DNA from: Prevotella sp.
Lineage (GTDB): Bacteria > Bacteroidota > Bacteroidia > Bacteroidales > Bacteroidaceae
DNA: 63,017 nt
Assembly (NCBI GenBank): GCA_016901395.1
Contig: JAEAMQ010000008.1
Coordinates: forward strand, 1 to 63,017
Reading direction: 5' to 3'
Shown here: positions 27,573-36,000 of the stretch, piece after piece
How positions within the stretch are numbered: position 1 is the first letter of the stretch
Layout of the letters: every line of letters begins with the position of its first letter
Position numbers and translations under genes: made by a program
Notes under the pieces: model-generated
Database searches by the model: none
What the model saw: the letters and a program-made list of their open reading frames with translations, nothing else
What the model was told of the DNA's origin: nothing

Positions 27573-29891
27573 CTATTCCACGACCAACTTTATGCTTGCC
27601 CTGTTACTGCCGTCCTGACTCTCCACAATATAGAGTCCCTTGCTCAGATAGTCCGGAACCAAGAGCTTCCCGTCATATCTGAAGCTCTGAGCATAGACTA
27701 ACTTTCCTGAGATGGTGTGCATACGCACTTGAACCCAGGGGCGTGTCACTCCCGTGAAATGAAATCCGACTTGTTCACCTCGTTTCACCATTGTTTTCTC
27801 AGGTGTCATTGTGAATCGTCCTGTCTCTGGTTGCGACACTGTCACATCGCTGACTCCTGTCACAAAAGCCGGATCGGTAATGGTATAACGGTATTTATAC
27901 CACTTCAATGTGGCTTCGGCAGGCTGATAGACGTTATCCATCATCTTCAGACGATAGTCATGGTGTGCTTTGCGGGTAGCTTCTCCCAAATAGACATAAT
28001 CTGTATTACTCACCACTGCCACCACTACTCCATTGGCCGGAACTTCCTTAAGTTCCATCGAAACGATTCCTTCACCGGAGACAGGATGTGAGTAATATAC
28101 CTTGCCACGTTTCGAACGGAAGCAGAGCTGACATGTCATGTTCTGGCCAATAGGCTTGAAGTAGATGCGCACGATATTACCCACAGCAGACTCTACATGC
28201 AGTGGTATCTGATTGGCAGCACTCCATCCGGGGGTGGTGCGATATTCTGGCTTCCACCATCCGGCACTATCCACCTCGTCACATTTACTCATCTTAGCGT
28301 AACAAGTGGCCCGCCAATGCTCGATGTTATCCATCCAGTTACCACCCGCGGCATTGCCTTCCGGACCAATATCAAGCAACCAGTTGTTATCCAGAAGATT
28401 GGTTATGGCTGTGTTCCATTTGCCCACATCGACCATTGCCCGCCGGGCATTATACTCTACAAGCAGCGACCGCATATTCTCATCGCCCAAAGCCTTGCCC
28501 ATGCTCTCCAGAATATAGTCGCGACAGTTCTGCCATATCCAAGGGATACTACCATTGCCCAGCATCTGACTCAATGCGTTGGGGAAATATTCACTATATT
28601 GCACACCGCCGAGCAAGGTACGCCACGTACACAGTTGTCCCTTATCGCCATACATATTCACGCCGTCGGCTGTCGGACCGCCAAAACTACCGTCCTGCAA
28701 CCATCCACTATAACAGTCGATAGGCATAAACGGAGCAATGACGCTTCCGGCACTGAGAAATCCCATAGACGTAGGAGTGGATATATTCTGACGACGCTGT
28801 TCGGCCTCGCTCATCAACCAGTTGTCGCTACTTTCGTGAAACCACACAGACTTCTTACATCCATCCAAGTCGGCAAGCATAGCATGAATGCCTTCATGTA
28901 CACATGCCCCCGTCTGGAAAGCCTGATCAGTAACACTTCTGTTTTGATATCCGTCGTAGGTGAAATTGGGATCAAAACAGGCTACGGGATAATAGCTCAG
29001 ATGCACCATTGGCCATGATTGGTTGTCATACCAAGTCGTGCCCTGCCATCCGCCCAATGCGGTGGAATCGGCATCATCAGTCGTCAGTCCGCTGCCATAA
29101 AGATAAATGGTGCTGTAATAACCGTTTTTTGCTCGTTTATCAGGCAGCCATCCCATCTCTTCCCGGAAGAAGCGGAAGTCGTGGTCCATGCGTGAGAGCA
29201 GGCTGTCGATAGCCTCATCAGTAACATACTTGCTACGGTTCTTACCCCAGGCGAATGTCCACCAACCTTTGGTGCGCGACCCTACCTGTCCCACATTCTC
29301 AGGAAGGGCTTTGGTCGGGGCCGGAAAACCATTGGGATAGTCGTTACGGAAGTCATAGTTCATCACGTCGGGGTAAGTGGGCCACTGATACATCACCGTG
29401 GGATCATATTCACCCTGCATGCCGATGACACGGACCTCACGCACTCCGCAGGCCTTGGATCCGACCATATAGATTCGGATTTTAGAAGTTTCTACATCAT
29501 TTATAACATCTGACGACTGTGTTCCGGAGATGTTGAGCTGCGAGCCTTTCACCCAGCCTGTACCGTTCCAATAAGAAAGGTACGCATCTGTGGGTACATC
29601 TATAGTATCTCCGGAAACCGCCCAATAGACATCCGTTGAGGATAATTTATTGGTCCTGTCCCAATCAATTTCTATGTATTCGTATTGTCCATAGTATTCT
29701 GATCCATGATAACCACTCCAGAAAGCTATCCGGTTATTGTCATTGACCCGGGAAACCTGAGTAACATTGACTGATGCGTCCAATGAGGCAGCCTTAACAG
29801 AAAGGTTCATTAGTGTCTGGGCAGAAACAGCTACCGTTGTCAAGGCCAGGAAAAATGTCAGCCCAAGGGTTTGTTTGCATAGGTGGTTCAT
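27573..29891 (-). CDS. secreted HExxH metallopeptidase-like protein with type IX sorting tail
   Basis: A 772-residue secreted protein, first gene of the large minus-strand locus. Signal peptide (MNHLCKQTLGLTFFLALTTVAVSAQ). An N-terminal segment of about 130 residues resembles a discoidin-like sandwich (IEIDWDRTNKLSSTDVYWAVSGD, IRIYMVGSKACGVREVRVIG). The central domain contains CVHEGIHAML and, 16 residues after the second His, the presumed third ligand in WFHESSDNWL. The pattern aromatic-x-E-x-x-(S/A)-(Q/D)-x-W matches both other HExxH proteins of the locus. The C-terminus carries a type IX sorting-like domain (about 690-772) ending LSKGLYIVESQDGSNRASIKLVVE. A promoter box stands at 29942-29949. 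Substrate and activity are unproven. Confidence 0.8.
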   Translation of the reverse strand: MNHLCKQTLGLTFFLALTTVAVSAQTLMNLSVKAASLDASVNVTQVSRVNDNNRIAFWSGYHGSEYYGQYEYIEIDWDRTNKLSSTDVYWAVSGDTIDVPTDAYLSYWNGTGWVKGSQLNISGTQSSDVINDVETSKIRIYMVGSKACGVREVRVIGMQGEYDPTVMYQWPTYPDVMNYDFRNDYPNGFPAPTKALPENVGQVGSRTKGWWTFAWGKNRSKYVTDEAIDSLLSRMDHDFRFFREEMGWLPDKRAKNGYYSTIYLYGSGLTTDDADSTALGGWQGTTWYDNQSWPMVHLSYYPVACFDPNFTYDGYQNRSVTDQAFQTGACVHEGIHAMLADLDGCKKSVWFHESSDNWLMSEAEQRRQNISTPTSMGFLSAGSVIAPFMPIDCYSGWLQDGSFGGPTADGVNMYGDKGQLCTWRTLLGGVQYSEYFPNALSQMLGNGSIPWIWQNCRDYILESMGKALGDENMRSLLVEYNARRAMVDVGKWNTAITNLLDNNWLLDIGPEGNAAGGNWMDNIEHWRATCYAKMSKCDEVDSAGWWKPEYRTTPGWSAANQIPLHVESAVGNIVRIYFKPIGQNMTCQLCFRSKRGKVYYSHPVSGEGIVSMELKEVPANGVVVAVVSNTDYVYLGEATRKAHHDYRLKMMDNVYQPAEATLKWYKYRYTITDPAFVTGVSDVTVSQPETGRFTMTPEKTMVKRGEQVGFHFTGVTRPWVQVRMHTISGKLVYAQSFRYDGKLLVPDYLSKGLYIVESQDGSNRASIKLVVE

Positions 29892-29941
29892 AACAGGTAT
29901 TTTAAATGGATTGATAGATGATAGAAGTCAACCTTCTTGTA

Positions 29942-29949
29942 CAAAGTTA
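29942..29949 (-). promoter_or_regulatory. -7 box of the large minus-strand locus
   Basis: The minus strand reads TAACTTTG, matching TAnnTTTG, 51 bases upstream of the first start codon of the locus at 29891. Confidence 0.55.
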
Positions 29950-30037
29950 TATTAAAAGAATTTAATTTCCAACTGAAAAAAGGGGAAAATGACAAATTAA
30001 CACTTATTTTTTTGAGCCAAATTACAAAACATCTTAA

Positions 30038-30068
30038 AATCGTCCAATCTATGAAAGAATCGTCTAAT
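30038..30068. promoter_or_regulatory. candidate regulator site: direct repeat with 20-base period
   Basis: AATCGTCCAAT (30038-30048) and AATCGTCTAAT (30058-30068) are spaced 20 bases centre to centre, about two helical turns. They lie between the divergent -7 boxes, roughly 50-80 bases upstream of the plus-strand box. AraC-type HTCS proteins commonly bind direct repeats of this spacing, so this is a plausible operator for the regulator at 3173-7177. That link is inference. Confidence 0.4.
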
Positions 30069-30115
30069 TGCCTGTTTTTTTGGCTTTTTTAGTTGTCGAT
30101 TCATAAAAAAAACAT

Positions 30116-30123
30116 TAAGTTTG
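30116..30123 (+). promoter_or_regulatory. -7 box of the DUF4859-repeat gene
   Basis: TAAGTTTG matches TAnnTTTG and lies 79 bases upstream of the ATG at 30203. A weak -33 element (GTTG, 30092-30095) is at a suitable distance. Confidence 0.5.
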
Positions 30124-30202
30124 TGTCACCATCATACGGGGGAACTCTACCTAATCCAAAAGAAATCCTAATGTTAAAAATCATAAACCAATCTTTTCAA
30201 TT

Positions 30203-32668
30203 ATGAGAAATTCTACTCTTAACTTCAAGAAGATTCTTGTTGCGGGTCTTTGCTTGTTCAGCCTCTCGGCTAACGCCCAATACTCTACAACAGTTTCTCA
30301 AGACCCAACGTCAGACTATTCCAGTGTCCCGGCTGTGTTTAAGCTTACGGATGTGGCTACCACACTTGGCACAGATACCGCCACGCTGATGAAAGCTTAC
30401 AACGACTGGCTCAAAAATCAACCGACAGATGATGCCAGCAAATTGTTCTTCACTGTCAAGTCCGATGGCACCAACGACGGCAACTACACTGGCAACTATG
30501 GTGAGTTCTGGCTCGACGAGGCTGGTACTCCCCACGCTTACACTGGCGGTGCATGGTTTGCAGGCAACTCCTGCGATGCTACCAACGACCAGTACTCGGT
30601 ATATGTAGGTCAAATGCCCGACTATTTCACCGCAGCCGACACCCTGCATGGCAAGTTCGCTCTGGTTTTCGGAGGCAAGCAGGCTACGTTCGAGATTACT
30701 TATATCATCAACAAACCGGTGGAGAATCCTACCGACGGTGTGCTGAAAAACCTCACCATCGTGGGCGAACAGACCATCATTCATCATGAATTGCCACGCA
30801 CAAGCTACGCGGCCGACCCTATTGAGGTGGTGGTTCCCGGCTTGGCTTCGCTCATGGGGCTCAACGAGGAGCAACTCACGAAAAACTTCTCGAAGATGAT
30901 TTTCGCACCTCTTTATAATGACACTTATGGCACAGCCGGAGACACTTTGTCCAATAAGTCTACTGCCGGTGCCCCGGGATTCTGGTTCCGCAAGGTGCTC
31001 GACGAGACAGGCAACTATGGCAATACACTGGCCGCAGCCGCCTATGGGGATAGCTGCCGCTTCTATCTCGAGGCTATCAAACTCAACGCCACCAACGATA
31101 CTATCTCCGCAAATTGGGGGCAATTCCCAAGCAAGATGGCTGCGGGCGACTCTCTCACAGCTCCCGTGTATGTGGTATGGGGACAGAACGCCTACAAGCT
31201 CAACTTCAGTCTCGTAATTGACACACCGACCTATACCGGTCTTGAGAGCATGACCAAGGTAGGCGAGGAAACCGACACCATCAAGGGTCTCTATCCCAAC
31301 ACTCAATATCTCACCAAGCCCTTAGCTTTTAACATCGGTAACATCGCTGTCCTGCTGGGTTGCGACTCCGCCAATGTCAGTCTGCAGGGTGTGACCACCG
31401 AGGGTGGACTCACCACCAGCTCCACTGCCAACAATGGTGGTTACTGGATGAACGCTGCCGGCCAGGTAGTTGGCTGGGGCACAGGTGCTGCTTTGTTCTG
31501 TGAGCCGGTAGGCATGAACGATGACACACATCCCAATCTGAGCTCCATGAATGTGGGCCTCTATCCTTCTGGTGTCAATGAGGGCGACACACTCCGTGCC
31601 ACACTCTACATCACCGACCCTGACAACTCAAAATATTATCAGGTGAACCTCGTTGTTCCCGTAGACAAGCAGCAGAAGGCTGGAGTGCTCGATATCGTCG
31701 TTACGAAGAAGGCCACCATTCAGGTCATCAAGTCTTCGACCGACTATATCGTTGACGGCAACCAGACAAAGTACTACGTTACCCCTGACCAGGCCAATGA
31801 ACTCATTGCCACCACCACTCCCGAACTGTACAGTCTCTATGCAGACTCCCTCTGGCAGGCTGACGGAACAGGCAAGTATAACAAGAGCGAGTTTGTCTGC
31901 ACACCGGCTCCGGGCTTCTGGCTCGGCGAACAGGGACAGGCTCACGGCTGGTCCAACAGCGACACTGCTCCTGTAGGTATCTGCTACGACAAGACCACAG
32001 GTCTGTTCACCATCTATCAGGCTCCGGGTGCCACCAATGCCGTAGGTACATCCTATAACACTTCGCTCTTCCTTGTCAACGAGGAGACGAGCAAGACTAT
32101 CCAGATTGATTTCACCATTCAGTGGGTTGACAAGCTTGAAGATGTGAAGGAAGTAGGTTCCACAAGCCTCACCGTTCCGGTAAGCCTCAATGAGACACAG
32201 GCCACGCTCGACCTCGCCACCATTGCCACATCTCTCGGCTTGGCCGATGTCAACACGCTGCTCACCGGCGGATATTATCTGAAGGGCATGCAGGAAAACG
32301 GCCTCTATTCAGAAGGTGTAGACCCCGTAGGAGCTGGTTTGATGTTCGACCGCAATGGTTATTGCAACAACTTGGGTGGTGTATTCGGATTTACCATCAA
32401 TCCTGCCGACAACACCATGACCGTCTTTTCCAACGAGGAGATTGAGGCTGGCTTCAAGGCCAACAGCACCATCTGCTTCCAAGTAGACACCAAGCGATAT
32501 GTGGTAAACCTCACCTTCATGAATGCCGACGACTACGCCACAGGCATGAAGGCCATTGAAAAGGATGCCACACAGACCGGTAAGATTTATGATCTGAGCG
32601 GTCGCGAGGTGAGCAAACCCAACAAGGGCATCTACATCCGCAACGGCAAGAAGTTTGTTGTGAAGTAA
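30203..32668 (+). CDS. secreted multi-DUF4859 protein with type IX sorting-like tail
   Basis: An 821-residue secreted protein of unknown function. It has a signal peptide (LVAGLCLFSLSANAQ), then about five DUF4859-like repeats (about 35-190, 205-345, 375-490, 510-645, 655-775). Each opens with a strand and a LAxxLG-like helix (VATTLGTDTAT, IAVLLGCDSAN, IATSLGLADVN), then a FWLDEAG/YWMNAAG/FWLGEQG turn, and closes with strands such as YYQVNLVVPV. The tail ends GKIYDLSGREVS...GIYIRNGKKFVVK. It is divergently transcribed from the large locus and shares the DUF4859 module with the CotH gene at its far end, so I place it in the same system. It could be a surface-displayed binding protein. A strong terminator follows. 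Confidence 0.8.
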   Translation: MRNSTLNFKKILVAGLCLFSLSANAQYSTTVSQDPTSDYSSVPAVFKLTDVATTLGTDTATLMKAYNDWLKNQPTDDASKLFFTVKSDGTNDGNYTGNYGEFWLDEAGTPHAYTGGAWFAGNSCDATNDQYSVYVGQMPDYFTAADTLHGKFALVFGGKQATFEITYIINKPVENPTDGVLKNLTIVGEQTIIHHELPRTSYAADPIEVVVPGLASLMGLNEEQLTKNFSKMIFAPLYNDTYGTAGDTLSNKSTAGAPGFWFRKVLDETGNYGNTLAAAAYGDSCRFYLEAIKLNATNDTISANWGQFPSKMAAGDSLTAPVYVVWGQNAYKLNFSLVIDTPTYTGLESMTKVGEETDTIKGLYPNTQYLTKPLAFNIGNIAVLLGCDSANVSLQGVTTEGGLTTSSTANNGGYWMNAAGQVVGWGTGAALFCEPVGMNDDTHPNLSSMNVGLYPSGVNEGDTLRATLYITDPDNSKYYQVNLVVPVDKQQKAGVLDIVVTKKATIQVIKSSTDYIVDGNQTKYYVTPDQANELIATTTPELYSLYADSLWQADGTGKYNKSEFVCTPAPGFWLGEQGQAHGWSNSDTAPVGICYDKTTGLFTIYQAPGATNAVGTSYNTSLFLVNEETSKTIQIDFTIQWVDKLEDVKEVGSTSLTVPVSLNETQATLDLATIATSLGLADVNTLLTGGYYLKGMQENGLYSEGVDPVGAGLMFDRNGYCNNLGGVFGFTINPADNTMTVFSNEEIEAGFKANSTICFQVDTKRYVVNLTFMNADDYATGMKAIEKDATQTGKIYDLSGREVSKPNKGIYIRNGKKFVVK

Positions 32669-32695
32669 TTTGGAAAATCGTATAAATTCCCTCTC

Positions 32696-32742
32696 GGGGA
32701 CTGTGCCAAGGCTATTGCCCAGCACAGTCCCCTTTCTTTTTT
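32696..32742 (+). terminator. rho-independent terminator after the DUF4859 gene
   Basis: GGGGACTGTGC (32696-32706) pairs perfectly with GCACAGTCCCC (32722-32732) around a 15-base loop, followed by TTTCTTTTTT. Confidence 0.9.
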
Positions 32743-32994
32743 GGAGGGCGAACTCATCTCCTTCTTAAAGAGGAATGAAATCAAATATTGGGATGTACGC
32801 TTATATCATCATTTTCTATAAAATTACTAACCATTTTCTTCCATTCCTCTACTCTCCAACCCTGTTTTCTCCCTCTCCACAACCCCCAAGATGTTACAAA
32901 CCTGTTAAGATTTAGATTGCCAGAAGTTTGCAACACTATTGGTATCGCGTAAACCACTGATATTCAGCAACGTTTAAACAAAATAGAATTATTC

Positions 32995-33002
32995 TAAATT
33001 TG
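32995..33002 (+). promoter_or_regulatory. -7 box of the metal efflux operon
   Basis: TAAATTTG matches TAnnTTTG, 98 bases upstream of the pump start codon. A GTTTA about 20 bases before it could serve as the -33 element. Confidence 0.5.
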
Positions 33003-33099
33003 CAATCATATTCAATAAAGTGTTGTCTATAAAATAATTTTATTTTAATTTTGTTCAGATTCCTTTAACTACGAAAGAACAAGTAAAACGTTGAGTATT

Positions 33100-36000
33100 A
33101 TGCTGGAGAAAATTATTCGATTTAGCCTGAGATATAAACTCATTGTTATTCTTTTTACCTTGACCATCGTTGGTTTCGGTGTCTATTCCGTAGTGAATAT
33201 TCCTGTCGGCGCAGTGCCCGACATCACCAACAACCAAGTGCAGGTCATCACGACGTCGGGAAATCTCTCGACGCAGGAAATCGAACAGTTCATCACCGCG
33301 CCCGTGGAGCTGGAGATGGCCAATCTTCCCGGCGTGAAGGAAATCAGGTCGGTGTCGAAGTTTGGACTGTCGGTGGTGACCATTGTCTTTGATGAAGCCC
33401 AAGGCACCTATCTGCCCAGACAACTCATTGCGGAAAAAATCAAGTCGGCATCGGCTAACATTCCCGAGGGCTTCGGCACCCCGGAGATGGGACCCATCAC
33501 CACCGGACTGGGCGAAATCTACCAATATACGCTCGACGTGAAGCCCGGCTACGAGAAACGTTACAGTCCGATGGAACTGCGCACGATACAAGACTGGATT
33601 GTGAAGCGGCAGCTGTCGGGCATCAAGGGCGTGGTCGAGGTGAACAGCTGGGGCGGTTTTCTCAAACAATATGAGGTGGCCATCGACCCGCAACGACTAC
33701 GCGCGCTGAATATAACCCTAATGGATGTGTTCGACGCTTTGGAGAGCAACAACAGCATTTCGGGTGGCGGATACATCGAGAAGAATGCCCAAAGCTATTT
33801 CATCCGAGGCGACGCACAGGTGAAATCGCTGGAAGACGTGGGCAACATCGTGGTGAAAAACAAAGAGGGCGTGCCCATCTTAGTAAAAGATGTGGCCAAG
33901 GTTCACTTCGGATATGCCAACCGTTTCGGTGCTATCACGGCCAACGGAGAGGGCGAGAAGGTATTTGGCCAAATCATGATGCTCAAGGATGCCAACTCCA
34001 AAGAGGTGATACGCGACGTGAAGGCGCGTGTTGACGAGGTGCAGAAAAGTCTGCCCGAGGGGGTGTATATCAATCCCGTGCTGGAGCGAAGCGAACTTAT
34101 CGGCAAGACCACGGCGACCGTTTTCGAGAACCTGCTCTTTGGTTGCATCATCGTGTTCATCGTCGTTCTCCTGCTCTTGGGCAACCTGCGGTCGGCGCTG
34201 GTCATCTCGTCGATGATTCCACTGGCATTGTTTTTCACGTTGTCGATGATGTTTATCTTCGGCATCGACGCCAACCTCATGAGTCTCGGAGCACTCGACT
34301 TTGGTATCATCATCGACGGAGCGGTGATCATCGTGGAGTTTGTCGCGGTGACATTGCTCAATCACAAGCACCGGTTGGACACTTTGTCGGGCGACGACAA
34401 GCATCGACTGATGGATGAAATCACATACGATGGTGCCGCCCGTATGATGCATTCGGCCATCTTTGGACAGTTTATCATTCTCATCGTCTTTATCCCCATC
34501 CTTTCCCTGCAGGGCGTAGAGGGCAAGATGTTCCGGCCGATGGCGTTGGCCTTCAGTTTTGCCATCCTCGGCGCCATGTTCCTCTGTCTCACCTGGCTTC
34601 CGGTGATTATCTCGCTGTTTCTCAAGCCCAAGGCACCGTCCAAGAAGAATATTTCACGTCTCATCGTGAAGTATGCCACGCTGAGTTACCTTCCCGTCAT
34701 CAAATGGTCTATCAATCATAAGCGCATCGTGCTGTCGCTTGCGCTGGGCTCGCTCATCTTCTCGGGTGCGCTGTTGGCCCATATGGGCGGTGAGTTTGTG
34801 CCCACCTTGGACGAGGGCGACTTTGTTATCCAGCCCGCATTGAAGACCGGAACCTCGCTGTCGAAGACCGTGGAGCTAACCACACAGATGGAACAAATCC
34901 TCAAATCGAAGTTCTCGGAAATCGACCAGGTGGTCTGCCGCATCGGTGCCGCCGAGGTGCCCACTGACCCGATGTCGATGGAGGAGATCGACATGATTAT
35001 CAAACTCAAGCCCAAAAGCGAATGGAAGGTGGCCAAATCCAAGGAGGAACTGGCCGACAAATTCAAGCAGGCGCTGTCGGTGATACCCGGTGTGGACTAC
35101 GAGTTCACGCAGCCCATCGAGATGCGTTTCAATGAGCTGATCACAGGTGTGCGGTCGGATATCGCCATCAAGATATTCGGCGAGGACCTCAACTACCTCA
35201 ACGACAAGGCGGTACAAATCAAGTCTTTGGTGGAGAAGATACCCGGTGCGGCCGACGTCATCCTGGAGAAGACCACCGGATTGCCACAGATGAACGTGAA
35301 ATACCGGCGCGACAAAATAGCCTTCTATGGTGTCGACGCCAAGACGCTCAATGCCTATCTCTCCATCGCCTTTGGCGGACAGGCCACCAACAGCGTCTTC
35401 GAGGGTGAGAAACGATTTGATTTGGTGGTACGTCTGGATAAGTCAGACCGCCGCGACATCGACGACATCAAACAGTTGCAGGTGCCGTTGGCCAACGGTG
35501 CGCTCATCCCATTGTGCGAGCTTGCGGACATCACCTTCACCGAAGGACCGGCAAAAATCTCCCGCGAAAACACCCACCGACGTGTCGTGGTGAGCGTCAA
35601 CGTGCGTGGTCGCGACCTGAAATCGGTGGTGACCGACATCCAGTCGGTGATCGACAAGAACGTGCAGCTGCGGCCAGGAAACTATATCAAGTATGGCGGA
35701 CAGTTTGAAAACCTACAGAATGCCACCAACCGGCTGATGTTTGCCGTGCCCATTGCGCTGGCCCTGATATTCATCTTCCTCCACTTTGCCTTCAAATCCA
35801 TGAAGGATACAATCATGATTTTCACCGCCGTTCCTTTATCGGTGGTGGGCGGCATCCTGGCGCTGTGGATACGAGGCATGTCGTTCAGCATCTCCGCCGG
35901 AGTGGGATTTATCGCCCTGTTCGGTATCGCGGTGCTCAACGGCATCGTGCTTGTGGAGCATCTCAAGCACCTACGCGACACCGGAATGAAAGACATGCGC

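Larger units (their letters stand above)
29892..30202. other. divergent promoter region between the large locus and the DUF4859 gene
   Basis: A 311-bp AT-rich region with no gene. It holds back-to-back -7 boxes (29942-29949 minus, 30116-30123 plus) and, between them, a direct repeat AATCGTCYAAT at 30038-30048 and 30058-30068. The shared region suggests the two units are controlled together. Confidence 0.65.
32669..33099. other. intergenic region with terminator and promoter
   Basis: About 430 bp without a gene. It contains the terminator of the DUF4859 gene (32696-32742), an AT-rich stretch in which I see nothing, and the -7 box of the metal efflux operon (32995-33002). Confidence 0.6.

Noticed and set aside
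33091..33099. TTG start of the RND pump
   Set aside because: The ATG nine bases later gives the normal CzcA beginning MLEKIIRFSL.
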